Source: Thalassotalea sp. 1_MG-2023 (lineage in GTDB: Bacteria; Pseudomonadota; Gammaproteobacteria; Enterobacterales; Alteromonadaceae). Taken from it: a stretch of 64,000 nt of DNA. Positions within the stretch are counted from its first letter, which is position 1. Each line of letters opens with the position of its first letter. Shown one piece after another: positions 19,877-28,768 of the stretch. Both the position numbers and the translations under genes were made by a program. Location of the stretch: the NCBI RefSeq assembly GCF_030546745.1, contig NZ_JAUOPD010000017.1, positions 1 through 64,000 on the forward strand, written 5' to 3'. A model generated the notes under the pieces. It ran no database searches. It was not told where the DNA came from and worked only from the letters and a program-made list of their open reading frames with translations.

Positions 19877-19903
19877 TTGAAAGCGTTGCGAATAACCCCA
19901 TAT
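19877..19903 (+). promoter_or_regulatory. Sigma-32 heat-shock promoter of lon
   Basis: TTGAAA (19877-19882), 13 bp and CCCCATAT (19896-19903) match the RpoH consensus TTGAAA-N13-15-CCCCATNT in full. The predicted transcript starts about 45 nt before the lon start codon. Confidence 0.85.
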
Positions 19904-19955
19904 AGTTTTTACTAAAGATTAACACCTAAGATTTTTGCATTTAAGAGAGTCCCCG

Positions 19956-22313
19956 ATGTCTGAAGAATCAAATCCTGTCAGCAAAATTAGTGAAGTTCCC
20001 GTTTTGGCCTTACGTGATGTTGTTGTTTATCCACAAATGGTCATTCCTTTATTTGTTGGCCGTGAAAAGTCGATTCGTTGTTTAGACATCGCAATGGAAA
20101 GTGACAAGCAGGTTTTCCTTGTTGCTCAAAAAGATGCCGCAGTTGATGATCCCAGCGAAAATGATGTGTTTGCTACAGGCACTGTCGCCACTATTTTACA
20201 AATGTTGAAGCTGCCAGATGGCACAGTGAAAGTGCTAGTTGAAGGGGTTAGGCGAGCAGAAGTCACCGAGTTTGTTGAAACAGAACAATATTTTACCGCA
20301 AATATTGCCTATTTAAGCACTGAAAATAGCGACGAAGACAGTTTAGATGTGTTAGTGCGTTCAGCTATTTCGCAATTTGAAGGTTACGTTAAATTAAATA
20401 AGAAAATTCCGCCGGAAGTACTTACATCAATTTCAGGCATTGATGATGCTGAACAATTAGCTGATACCATGGCCGCCCATATGCCATTAAAGCTAGTAGA
20501 AAAGCAAAATGTGCTTGAAATTAAAGATGTTGCTAAACGATTAGAGCATCTGATGGCATTGATGGAAGGCGAAATCGATCTACTGCAAGTTGAAAAGAAA
20601 ATACGTACTCGCGTTAAAAAACAGATGGAAAAAAGCCAGCGCGAATATTACTTGAATGAGCAAATGAAAGCGATTCAAAAAGAATTAGGTGATATGGACG
20701 ATGTACCTGATGAGTTAGAACAAATCGCGAAAAAAATTGAAGATGCTCAAATGCCAAAAGAGGCGAAAGAGAAAACACAAGCTGAACTTCAAAAGCTTAA
20801 AATGATGTCTTCGATGTCAGCTGAAGCAACCGTTGTGCGTAGTTATATTGATTGGATGACAAGTGTTCCATGGAAGAAACGCAGTAAATTGAAGAAAAAT
20901 TTGGCCTTGGCGGAAGAAGTATTAGAAAAAGATCATTATGGATTAGATAAAGTCAAAGAACGCATTATCGAGTATCTTGCCGTTCAACAGCGTGTTAGTC
21001 AGTTAAAAGGGCCAATTCTATGTTTAGTGGGGCCTCCTGGTGTTGGTAAAACCTCTTTAGGGCAATCAATTGCTAAGGCAACCGGACGTAAATATGTGCG
21101 AATGGCTTTAGGTGGCGTCAGAGATGAAGCTGAAATTCGCGGACATCGAAGAACATATATTGGTTCATTACCGGGTAAACTGATTCAGAAAATTGCTAAA
21201 GTAGGGGTTAAAAACCCGCTATTTTTATTAGATGAAATTGACAAAATGGCGTCAGATATGCGCGGAGATCCATCTTCTGCGTTATTAGAAGTATTAGACC
21301 CAGAGCAAAATACCAGCTTTAATGATCATTATTTGGAAGTTGATTATGATCTTTCAGATGTTATGTTTGTAGCAACATCTAATAGTATGGATATTCCAGG
21401 GCCATTACTTGACCGTATGGAAGTTATTCGTTTGTCTGGTTATACCGAAGATGAAAAGCTTAATATTGCTAAACGTCATTTGTTAACCAAACAAATTAAA
21501 CGTAATGGCTTAAAAGACAGCGAAATTACCGTAAAAGACAGTGCAATTATTGGCATTATTCGTTATTACACAAGAGAAGCTGGCGTACGTAGTTTAGAAA
21601 GAGAAATTTCTAAACTGTGCCGAAAGGTCGTTAAAACGATCTTGTTAGACAAAAAAGTGAAATCAGTCGAAATTTCACAGGATAACTTGGCTGACTTTCT
21701 TGGTGTGCAACGCTTTGATTATGGTAAAGCGGATGATGAGAACCGCGTTGGTTTAGTGACTGGTTTAGCTTGGACCTCTGTAGGTGGTGAGTTACTTACT
21801 ATCGAAACAGCGTCAGTACCAGGAAAAGGTAAACTCAGTTATACCGGTTCACTCGGTGATGTGATGCAAGAGTCTATACAAGCAGCGATGACGGTTGTAC
21901 GTAGCCGTACGGAGGCACTTCGCATTAATGATGATTTTTACGAGAAACGTGATATTCACGTGCATGTACCTGAAGGAGCAACACCAAAAGATGGCCCAAG
22001 TGCCGGTATTGGTATGTGTACTGCGTTAGTATCAAGTTTAACGGGTAACCCGGTAAAAGCAGATGTAGCTATGACAGGTGAAATTACCCTTCGTGGTGAA
22101 GTATTGCCAATCGGTGGGTTAAAAGAAAAATTGTTGGCCGCACACCGTGGTGGTATAAAAACGGTGGTTATCCCGAAAGATAATGAACGTGATTTAAAAG
22201 AAATTCCAGATAATGTCAAAGCTGACTTAGCAATTCATCCCGTAAAATGGATTGAAGAAGTGCTCGACATTGCATTAGAAAATCCCGTTGAAAAAGTAAA
22301 AATTACCGGTTAG
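19956..22313 (+). CDS. lon: ATP-dependent protease Lon
   Basis: This cytoplasmic AAA+ serine protease degrades misfolded and regulatory proteins. The ATG at 19956 is chosen (785 aa, like E. coli Lon at 784) because GAGAG lies upstream; an in-frame TTG seven codons earlier is less likely. Domains in order: N-terminal substrate domain, coiled coil, AAA+ (GPPGVGKT), and a protease domain with catalytic Ser682 (DGPSAG) and Lys725 (GGLKEK). It is preceded by a consensus sigma-32 promoter and is probably monocistronic. Confidence 0.97.
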   Translation: MSEESNPVSKISEVPVLALRDVVVYPQMVIPLFVGREKSIRCLDIAMESDKQVFLVAQKDAAVDDPSENDVFATGTVATILQMLKLPDGTVKVLVEGVRRAEVTEFVETEQYFTANIAYLSTENSDEDSLDVLVRSAISQFEGYVKLNKKIPPEVLTSISGIDDAEQLADTMAAHMPLKLVEKQNVLEIKDVAKRLEHLMALMEGEIDLLQVEKKIRTRVKKQMEKSQREYYLNEQMKAIQKELGDMDDVPDELEQIAKKIEDAQMPKEAKEKTQAELQKLKMMSSMSAEATVVRSYIDWMTSVPWKKRSKLKKNLALAEEVLEKDHYGLDKVKERIIEYLAVQQRVSQLKGPILCLVGPPGVGKTSLGQSIAKATGRKYVRMALGGVRDEAEIRGHRRTYIGSLPGKLIQKIAKVGVKNPLFLLDEIDKMASDMRGDPSSALLEVLDPEQNTSFNDHYLEVDYDLSDVMFVATSNSMDIPGPLLDRMEVIRLSGYTEDEKLNIAKRHLLTKQIKRNGLKDSEITVKDSAIIGIIRYYTREAGVRSLEREISKLCRKVVKTILLDKKVKSVEISQDNLADFLGVQRFDYGKADDENRVGLVTGLAWTSVGGELLTIETASVPGKGKLSYTGSLGDVMQESIQAAMTVVRSRTEALRINDDFYEKRDIHVHVPEGATPKDGPSAGIGMCTALVSSLTGNPVKADVAMTGEITLRGEVLPIGGLKEKLLAAHRGGIKTVVIPKDNERDLKEIPDNVKADLAIHPVKWIEEVLDIALENPVEKVKITG

Positions 22314-22606
22314 CACCTGAAAACTGATGCTTTTTTGAGTAAATAAGCAAAAAAAGTGAAAAAAATAGCAAAAATTTGCAATAAAGGCTTTCCAAACGCT
22401 GTAACTATGGTAAGTTAATGAGGCTAATAGCGCTGTACCCCAATATAAACAAGGGGTCTGCTAGAGATAAATAAAATTATCTTAATTTTAGATTTTCTTT
22501 AACTCAGTGCTTGATGTTCAAAAAGAAGCTTGTTATAAAAGCTTTTGCAGGACGCTAAATTAACAAAAGATGGCGCTGAATAATAACAATTGAAGGGGAA
22601 TATACT

Positions 22607-22879
22607 GTGAATAAATCTCAATTAATCGAGAAAATTGCTGCGGGTGCTGACATTTCTAAAGCAGCGGCTGGTCGTGCTTTAGATTCATTTATCGAAGCTG
22701 TTACAGAAGAATTAAAAAGTGGTGAGCAAGTTGCTCTTGTTGGTTTCGGTACTTTTTCAGTACGTGATCGTGCAGCACGCACAGGCCGTAACCCACAAAC
22801 TGGTGCTACTATTGAAATTGCTGCAGCAAAAATTCCATCTTTCAAAGCTGGTAAAGCTTTAAAAGATGCTTGTAACTAA
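22607..22879 (+). CDS. hupB: DNA-binding protein HU-beta
   Basis: This 90-aa nucleoid protein bends and compacts DNA as a dimer. It shows the HU signature [21 protein letters not shown] with the DNA-binding arm, and the N-terminal [11 protein letters not shown]. The start is GTG at 22607 with a strong RBS (AAGGGG). It stands between lon and ppiD with its own terminator. The roughly 290-bp upstream gap is AT-rich and must contain its promoter; I could not fix one. Confidence 0.97.
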   Translation: MNKSQLIEKIAAGADISKAAAGRALDSFIEAVTEELKSGEQVALVGFGTFSVRDRAARTGRNPQTGATIEIAAAKIPSFKAGKALKDACN

Positions 22880-22903
22880 TCACAGTTACTAAATAAGCAT
22901 TCC

Positions 22904-22930
22904 AAAAGACCACCTTAAGGGTGGTCTTTT
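22904..22930 (+). terminator. Intrinsic terminator after hupB
   Basis: A perfect 11-bp stem AAAAGACCACC/GGTGGTCTTTT, loop TTAAG, with T-rich 3' side. Confidence 0.88.
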
Positions 22931-23066
22931 GTTATCTATCTACCAAAAATATAATAAGAATCTTTCGAATAATTTTACAGATAGCTTCAAGCTTAGCGTT
23001 CCATCTGATAAAATCGCGCGCAGATAATTATCTTCAGGTTTAAAAACCTAGTGTTGAGAGAAAACG

Positions 23067-24977
23067 ATGTTAGAAAATATAAGAGAAAATTCTCAAGGAT
23101 TAGTCGCAAAGATTATTCTTGGTTTTATTATCCTTACTTTTGCAGTAGCAGGGATAGGTAGTTATACCAATAGTGTTGATACATCAATTGCAGAGGTTAA
23201 TGGCGTTAAAATATCGCAAGCTTCGTTCGATAAAGCGTTTCAGCAGCAGCGTGCTAATATGGCGCAACAATATGGCGAAATGTTTGAAACATTAGCGTCT
23301 GATGCTTCATATATGGCTAACTTTAGAAATAGTATTGTTGATAATTTGATCAACCAAGAGCTAATAGATCAAGCCTCAAGTGATTTGTCGATTCGTGTAA
23401 GTGATGCACAAATTAAAAAAACCATCCGTGAAATGCCTGCATTTCAAGTGGAAGGTGAGTTTGACAATAACCGTTATTTAGCAGTGATAAACCAGAACGG
23501 TTTTTATCAGTCATCTGATTTTCGCGATTACCTACGTGTAGAAATGACTAGACGACAGCTTTCACAAGCATTGGTCGCAACAGAATTTAGTGTACCGTTC
23601 CAAGAAAAACAAGTGATGGCATTACAAAATCAAAAGCGAGATTTACGCTACGCCATTATTTCAGCTGAACAATTTATTGACGGTGTGTCGGTAACAGATG
23701 AAGAAATTTTACAATATTATCAAGCTAACCAAGCTCGTTATCAAAACGCAGAGAAAGTAAAAGTTGATTACATTACTATCGACGTTAACGAAATTGCTAA
23801 AAACATAACGGTTTCAGATCAAGAACTGCAAGATTATTATCAAAGTAATATTGCAAATTATCGTCAAGAAGAGCAACGCAGAGTTTCGCACATCTTAATC
23901 GAAAATGAAGATGATGAAGCGGCAGCAATCGCTAAAATTGAAGACATTCAAACACGCCTTGCTAATGGTGAAGAGTTTGCGGCTTTAGCTGAAGAGTTAT
24001 CAGCCGATGTGTTTAGTGGTGAAAATGGTGGTGACCTAGAATGGATAGAACGAGGTGCAATGGATGAAGCATTTGACGATGCAGCATTTGCGTTAACTGA
24101 AATTGGAGAAGTGTCAGATGTTGTAGAAACTGACTTTGGTTTGCACTTAATCAAATTAACGGCATTAGAAGATGAAAAGGTTAAACCGTTCTCTGATGTT
24201 GTTGAAGATTTACGAGTTATGGTAAGTCAGAATAAAGCGCAAGATAAGTACTTTGAATTACAACAACGTGCTGCAGAATTAAGCTTCGAAGTACCAGATA
24301 GCTTAGAAGATGCTGCAGGAGCAATTAATGTAAACGTTCAAACTTCTGACTGGTTAACAAAAAACAGCAATTCTGCGCCTTTTGATAGCCCTAAAGCAAT
24401 AGAGGCTGCGTTTTCTTCTTTAGTGTTAGAAGAACGCCTTAACTCAGACATTATTGAAGTAAGCGATAGCTTAGCTTTAGTCTTGCGTGTTAATGAATAT
24501 CAAGCGGCAAATGTAAAACCGCTTGATGAAGTTAAAGCAACGATCAGTGAAACGTTAACGGCACAAAAAGCGCAAACACAGGCACAAACAGCAGCGGAAG
24601 AACTGCTCGCTTCACTAAGAAGCGAAGAAGCCGTTGATGAGCAATTAGCTGCGAGTCAAACAAGCTTTGAACAACAAGCTGATGTTGCACGATATGGTAG
24701 TAACCTTGACGCTAACTTAGTGCGAGAAGCTTTCAAATTGCCTCATCCAAAAGAAGATACTGTTTCTGCAACAACGGTAAGTTTGACAACAGGTGACTAT
24801 GCTGTTGTTAATGTAACCGCGGTAAATGAAAGCGAAGAAACGGAGACAGCACCGCGCTTAGCAGAACAACTTACGCAACAATTGGCACAATCAGCTTATG
24901 CGTCTTACGTTGAAGCGTTAAAAGCAGAAGCCAAGATTACACGTCGTTCATCGATACAGGCGTCTAATCAATATTAA
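23067..24977 (+). CDS. ppiD: Membrane-anchored periplasmic chaperone PpiD
   Basis: The 636-aa protein has a short cytoplasmic N-terminus, one membrane helix (about 15-32, IILGFIILTFAVAGIGSY) and a large periplasmic part. The latter has a SurA-like chaperone region (about 40-230), a parvulin-type PPIC domain (about 270-365, RRVSHILIENEDDE through FGLHLIKL) and a C-terminal extension. PpiD binds polypeptides leaving the Sec translocon; its isomerase activity is weak or absent in studied cases. It follows hupB, as in E. coli. Confidence 0.94.
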   Translation: MLENIRENSQGLVAKIILGFIILTFAVAGIGSYTNSVDTSIAEVNGVKISQASFDKAFQQQRANMAQQYGEMFETLASDASYMANFRNSIVDNLINQELIDQASSDLSIRVSDAQIKKTIREMPAFQVEGEFDNNRYLAVINQNGFYQSSDFRDYLRVEMTRRQLSQALVATEFSVPFQEKQVMALQNQKRDLRYAIISAEQFIDGVSVTDEEILQYYQANQARYQNAEKVKVDYITIDVNEIAKNITVSDQELQDYYQSNIANYRQEEQRRVSHILIENEDDEAAAIAKIEDIQTRLANGEEFAALAEELSADVFSGENGGDLEWIERGAMDEAFDDAAFALTEIGEVSDVVETDFGLHLIKLTALEDEKVKPFSDVVEDLRVMVSQNKAQDKYFELQQRAAELSFEVPDSLEDAAGAINVNVQTSDWLTKNSNSAPFDSPKAIEAAFSSLVLEERLNSDIIEVSDSLALVLRVNEYQAANVKPLDEVKATISETLTAQKAQTQAQTAAEELLASLRSEEAVDEQLAASQTSFEQQADVARYGSNLDANLVREAFKLPHPKEDTVSATTVSLTTGDYAVVNVTAVNESEETETAPRLAEQLTQQLAQSAYASYVEALKAEAKITRRSSIQASNQY

Positions 24978-25000
24978 TTTTGCATAAATACGTGAATTGT

Positions 25001-25025
25001 ATAAAGGCCGCATAGCGGCCTTTAT
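25001..25025 (+). terminator. Terminator hairpin between ppiD and sapF
   Basis: An 11-bp perfect stem ATAAAGGCCGC/GCGGCCTTTAT with an ATA loop. The short T-rich tail on both strands makes it a plausible shared terminator of the convergent ppiD and sap transcripts. Confidence 0.75.
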
Positions 25026-25084
25026 ACTATCTACTCATGTCTAATTCTTATTAATCTTTGTACCTGACCCCTTAATCTTTAGGG

Positions 25085-25867
25085 TTATTTTTTCGAGAGT
25101 TGAAAGCGTTGGCTCATGATCAGCTTTTTGGTGTATTTATGTTTGGGGTTTCGTAGAACGGCTGTTGTATTACCCATTTCAACGACTTGTCCTTTACATA
25201 GCACCATGATGTCGTCACTAAAGTGTCTGACGATACCCAAGTTATGAGAAATCAAAATAAAGCCAAGACCCATTTGTTGTTGTAAATCGAGTAATAGATT
25301 TATCATTTGAGAACGTAATGATGGATCTAATGCGGCAAGCGCTTCATCAAGAATGATAACTTGAGGCTCTAAAATAATAGCGCGAGCTAATGAAATACGC
25401 TGTTTTTGTCCACCTGAAAACATATGCGGATAAAAATTCATATGCTCTGCAAGTAACCCTACTTTTTTTAAGGTCGCAATGATCAAATCAGTGCGTTGCG
25501 CTTCATTTAATTGGGTATTTAAATATAAAGGTTCATCAAGTAACTGTTGAATGGTTAAACTAGGGTTTAACGTTGTGCCAGAATCTTGAAAAATCATCCG
25601 TATATGCTGACAGCGTTGTTTAAAATTACCATCTTGAAGTAACTGCGCATTTAATTTAATTGCACCTGTTGTTGGCTTTTCTGCTCCAACTAGAAGCTTA
25701 GCAAGCGTTGACTTTCCAGAACCTGCCTCACCGACTATCGCGAGCGTTTTCTGTGCATCCAATGTAAATGAAACAGGCTCCAATGCAGGCACTAAGGTTC
25801 GATTAAACCAGCTTTTCGTAATTCGATAGGTTTTACTTAAATTATTTACCTGTAATAAAGCTGTCAT
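25085..25867 (-). CDS. sapF: Peptide ABC transporter ATP-binding protein SapF
   Basis: This 260-aa ABC ATPase is the second ATPase of the Sap (antimicrobial peptide/oligopeptide) importer. Walker A is GEAGSGKST, the signature is MFSGGQKQRISLARA and Walker B is VIILDEALAALD. The start overlaps the sapD stop by 4 bases (ATGA). Unlike SapD it lacks the C-terminal cysteine-rich extension. Last gene of the pspF-sapABCDF run. Confidence 0.9.
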   Translation of the reverse strand: MTALLQVNNLSKTYRITKSWFNRTLVPALEPVSFTLDAQKTLAIVGEAGSGKSTLAKLLVGAEKPTTGAIKLNAQLLQDGNFKQRCQHIRMIFQDSGTTLNPSLTIQQLLDEPLYLNTQLNEAQRTDLIIATLKKVGLLAEHMNFYPHMFSGGQKQRISLARAIILEPQVIILDEALAALDPSLRSQMINLLLDLQQQMGLGFILISHNLGIVRHFSDDIMVLCKGQVVEMGNTTAVLRNPKHKYTKKLIMSQRFQLSKK

Positions 25868-26856
25868 TTATAACTATCCTTTAATGAATAATGACAACTT
25901 ACTTGGTGCCCATGATAATTTTTCACTTTAGGTGCTTGTACACATGCTTTTTGTGCTTTAGGACAACGTGGCCCAAGTCGACAACCTATTGGCAAATGTT
26001 GCAAAATAGGAATGCTACCTGGTAACGTCATCAAGCGCGATTTAGCAGGTATCTGCATATTTGCCATAGGGCTGCTATCAACTAATGCGCGAGTGTATGG
26101 ATGAAACGGCGTGTGAAATATTTGCTCTGTTGTTCCTGCTTCCACAAATTGACCTGAATACATAACCGTTATGTTTTTTGTCCAATGGGTAACATTTTCT
26201 AAATCATGGCTAATAAGAAGAATAGACATATTTTTTAATTGATTAAGACTAGCAAGTAGACGAAAGATCTGGTCTTGATTGGTACTTTCCATCGCTGCCG
26301 TTGGTTCATCTGCAATCAATAATAGTGGTTTTCGCGCGAGTGCCATGGCTATCATCACTCTTTGGCAAAGCGCTTCTGTTAACTGATGCGGATAGCTATG
26401 CACGCACTTCTCGTGGTTTTTAATACCAACTTTGTGTAATAAATTAATTGCAGCAAGTTTTCGTTGTTGTTTGCGTTGCCAAAAAAAGCCGGTTAATTGT
26501 TCTCCTGACACAGCTTCCTCAAGTTGTGCACCAATAGTTGTTGTTGGATCTAAACAAGCCATAGGCTCCTGAAAAATTATCGCCACATCTTTGGTAATAA
26601 TGGCTTTTCTTTCTTCTAATGATAACCGCATTAGATCTTGTCCACGCCAATGAAAACGATCAGCGTCTACTTTCCATTTATCATCTAATACGCCCATAAT
26701 GGCTTGTGCAAGTAAAGACTTGCCCGATCCAGATTCTCCAACTAGACCGCGAACTTCACCTTCTTTCATGGTTAAACTCACCCGGTCAACCGCTAAAATT
26801 GAAGAAGTTGTAGTAAGGAGTCTGATGGATAAATTTCGAATATCAAGTAAGTTCAT
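25864..26856 (-). CDS. sapD: Peptide ABC transporter ATP-binding protein SapD
   Basis: A 330-aa ABC ATPase of the oligopeptide (Opp/Dpp) class. Walker A is GESGSGKSL and Walker B is LLIADEPTAAM. The signature region reads PHQLTEALCQRVMIAMA rather than the canonical LSGGQ, an unusual and possibly weakened signature also seen in SapD proteins. The C-terminal oligopeptide-transporter extension carries cysteines (CRLGPRCPKAQKAC). Start and sapC stop overlap by one base (TAATG). In enterobacteria SapD is also linked to Trk potassium uptake. Confidence 0.9.
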   Translation of the reverse strand: MNLLDIRNLSIRLLTTTSSILAVDRVSLTMKEGEVRGLVGESGSGKSLLAQAIMGVLDDKWKVDADRFHWRGQDLMRLSLEERKAIITKDVAIIFQEPMACLDPTTTIGAQLEEAVSGEQLTGFFWQRKQQRKLAAINLLHKVGIKNHEKCVHSYPHQLTEALCQRVMIAMALARKPLLLIADEPTAAMESTNQDQIFRLLASLNQLKNMSILLISHDLENVTHWTKNITVMYSGQFVEAGTTEQIFHTPFHPYTRALVDSSPMANMQIPAKSRLMTLPGSIPILQHLPIGCRLGPRCPKAQKACVQAPKVKNYHGHQVSCHYSLKDSYK

Positions 26857-27749
26857 TAATGTTCTTTCCTGACTTTCAGCGCGTGTCGCATGCCTTCACC
26901 GACTAAATTGGTAGCAACAACGGCAAATAAAATTGCAAGCCCAGGTAGATAAACAGTCCACGGCGCGATATAAAATAAATCAATACCATTAGCCAACATT
27001 GCTCCCCATTCAGGCATTGGGATAGGCGCACCAAGCCCTAAAAACCCTAAGGTTGCTATGTCTAGTATTGCAGCAGATTGAGCAAGCGTGGCTTGGCTGA
27101 TCATTTTCTCAATAATATTAGGGTAAATAGAGTAATAAAGAATCCGGATATTGCTTGCACCATCAAGTTTAGATGCAAGTACATAGTCCTTTTTAAATTC
27201 TTGTACCACGGCATTTCTTGTAATATGTATAAACTGGGGAATTAGAATGATCACAATAGCCCATAAGGTATTGCTAAGACCTGGCCCTAGAATAGCGACG
27301 ATAATAATGGCTAGAAGTAAGGATGGAATTGAAAGAATGACATCTAAAAAGTGGTTAAGAAAACTTGATTTTACTCCTTTAGTCAACGCTGAAATAGAAC
27401 CGATTATCACTCCCACAAACATAGATAAAATGACAACAATAAAACTTAAACCAAAGGTTAACGATGCACCGTGCATTAAACGAGACAGCATATCTCGGCC
27501 TAAATTATCAGTTCCCAGCAAATAACTAACATCACCATCATTATGCCACGCAGGCGGAAGCAGAATAGCGTCAAGATTGTTTTCTATTGGCGAATAAGGA
27601 GATATGAGAGGTGAAAATATTGCTAACAAGACTAAAAAAATAAAACACCCAAAGCCAATCATCACCGCAGGTGATTGCTTAAAGTTATGCCATAGCTGTA
27701 CTAATGGTGAAGGAAACTCTTCTTCCGTATACGTTTTATCACGAGCCAT
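26856..27749 (-). CDS. sapC: Peptide ABC transporter permease SapC
   Basis: A 297-aa inner-membrane permease with about six helices, an N-terminal OppC-type leader domain and the EAA-type loop in the C-terminal half (DGASNIRILYYSIYPNI). It forms the channel with SapB. It overlaps the end of sapB by 11 bases and the start of sapD by one, indicating translational coupling. Confidence 0.92.
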   Translation of the reverse strand: MARDKTYTEEEFPSPLVQLWHNFKQSPAVMIGFGCFIFLVLLAIFSPLISPYSPIENNLDAILLPPAWHNDGDVSYLLGTDNLGRDMLSRLMHGASLTFGLSFIVVILSMFVGVIIGSISALTKGVKSSFLNHFLDVILSIPSLLLAIIIVAILGPGLSNTLWAIVIILIPQFIHITRNAVVQEFKKDYVLASKLDGASNIRILYYSIYPNIIEKMISQATLAQSAAILDIATLGFLGLGAPIPMPEWGAMLANGIDLFYIAPWTVYLPGLAILFAVVATNLVGEGMRHALKVRKEH

Positions 27750-28767
27750 ACTTAATACCTCGTGCTAATGGATTTAAGCTTGCGTAAATAAAATCTGTAA
27801 AAATATGTACAATAAAGATGAAGCTTGATAGCGCTAACAACCCGCCTTGTATTGCAGTATAATCACGCTGGTAAATACTCTGAATTAGCCAATTTCCAAT
27901 ACCAGGCCAGTTGAAAATAACCTCTGTTACCATTGCTAATGTCACTAAATTAGCAAACTGCAAGCCGACATCTCTAATCACATTAACCATCGCATTTTTA
28001 ATGGCATGTCTAAAAATAAGTTGTTGAAAGGTAAGTCCTTTTGCCATAGCTGCTTTTATATAATGTGAATCTAATACCGTCAACATTGATGTTCTGGCTA
28101 ATCGTACAAAAACCGTGGCGGGTGCAAGAGCGACAACACAAGCTGGTAATAATATATGCACACTCGCATTTTGAAAAGCTTGCCATTTATATGGGTTATC
28201 ACTGAATAAAATATCAAAAAATAAAATACCCGTTACTTGTTCAATTTCATAAACTAAACTGATTTGCCCGGCAGAGGGTAACCAAGCGAGTTGAATAGAA
28301 AAAATTAAGATGGCAAGTAAAGCGAGCCAAAAAATAGGGATTGAATAGCCGATCATAGAAACCGCTAAAATTATATCGTCTGTTTTTTTTCTATGCCGTA
28401 TAGCGGCGATAAAACCGATTGGAATGCCAACAACCATGGCGATAATTAAAGCAACAGTCGTAAGCTCTATCGTGGCAGGAAGGTGGCTCATCATTTCATC
28501 CATAATAGGAATTCTTGACGCCATAGAAACACCTAGGTCTCCGTTAAAAAGATGTACTAGGTAGCTCCAGTATTGCATGATTAATGATTCATGCTTGTTG
28601 TAATCTAACGCAATTAAAGCTATTTGTTCGGGCGTGGCATCTATTTGCCCAGTAACATTGATAATTTGTTCGCCAGGAAAGAAAAAGCTTAAACTAAAGG
28701 TTAAAAGCGTCAATACTAACATGGTGAAGAAAAATAAGTTTAAGCGCCTTAACGTAAAAATTAGCAT
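27739..28767 (-). CDS. sapB: Peptide ABC transporter permease SapB
   Basis: A 342-aa DppB/OppB-type permease with six or more helices. The MLIFTLRRLNLFFFTMLVLTL N-terminal helix and the EAA loop near residue 240 (KAMAKGLTFQQLIFRHAIKN region) are typical. It begins one base after the sapA stop codon. Confidence 0.92.
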   Translation of the reverse strand: MLIFTLRRLNLFFFTMLVLTLLTFSLSFFFPGEQIINVTGQIDATPEQIALIALDYNKHESLIMQYWSYLVHLFNGDLGVSMASRIPIMDEMMSHLPATIELTTVALIIAMVVGIPIGFIAAIRHRKKTDDIILAVSMIGYSIPIFWLALLAILIFSIQLAWLPSAGQISLVYEIEQVTGILFFDILFSDNPYKWQAFQNASVHILLPACVVALAPATVFVRLARTSMLTVLDSHYIKAAMAKGLTFQQLIFRHAIKNAMVNVIRDVGLQFANLVTLAMVTEVIFNWPGIGNWLIQSIYQRDYTAIQGGLLALSSFIFIVHIFTDFIYASLNPLARGIKYGS

Positions 28768-28768
28768 G

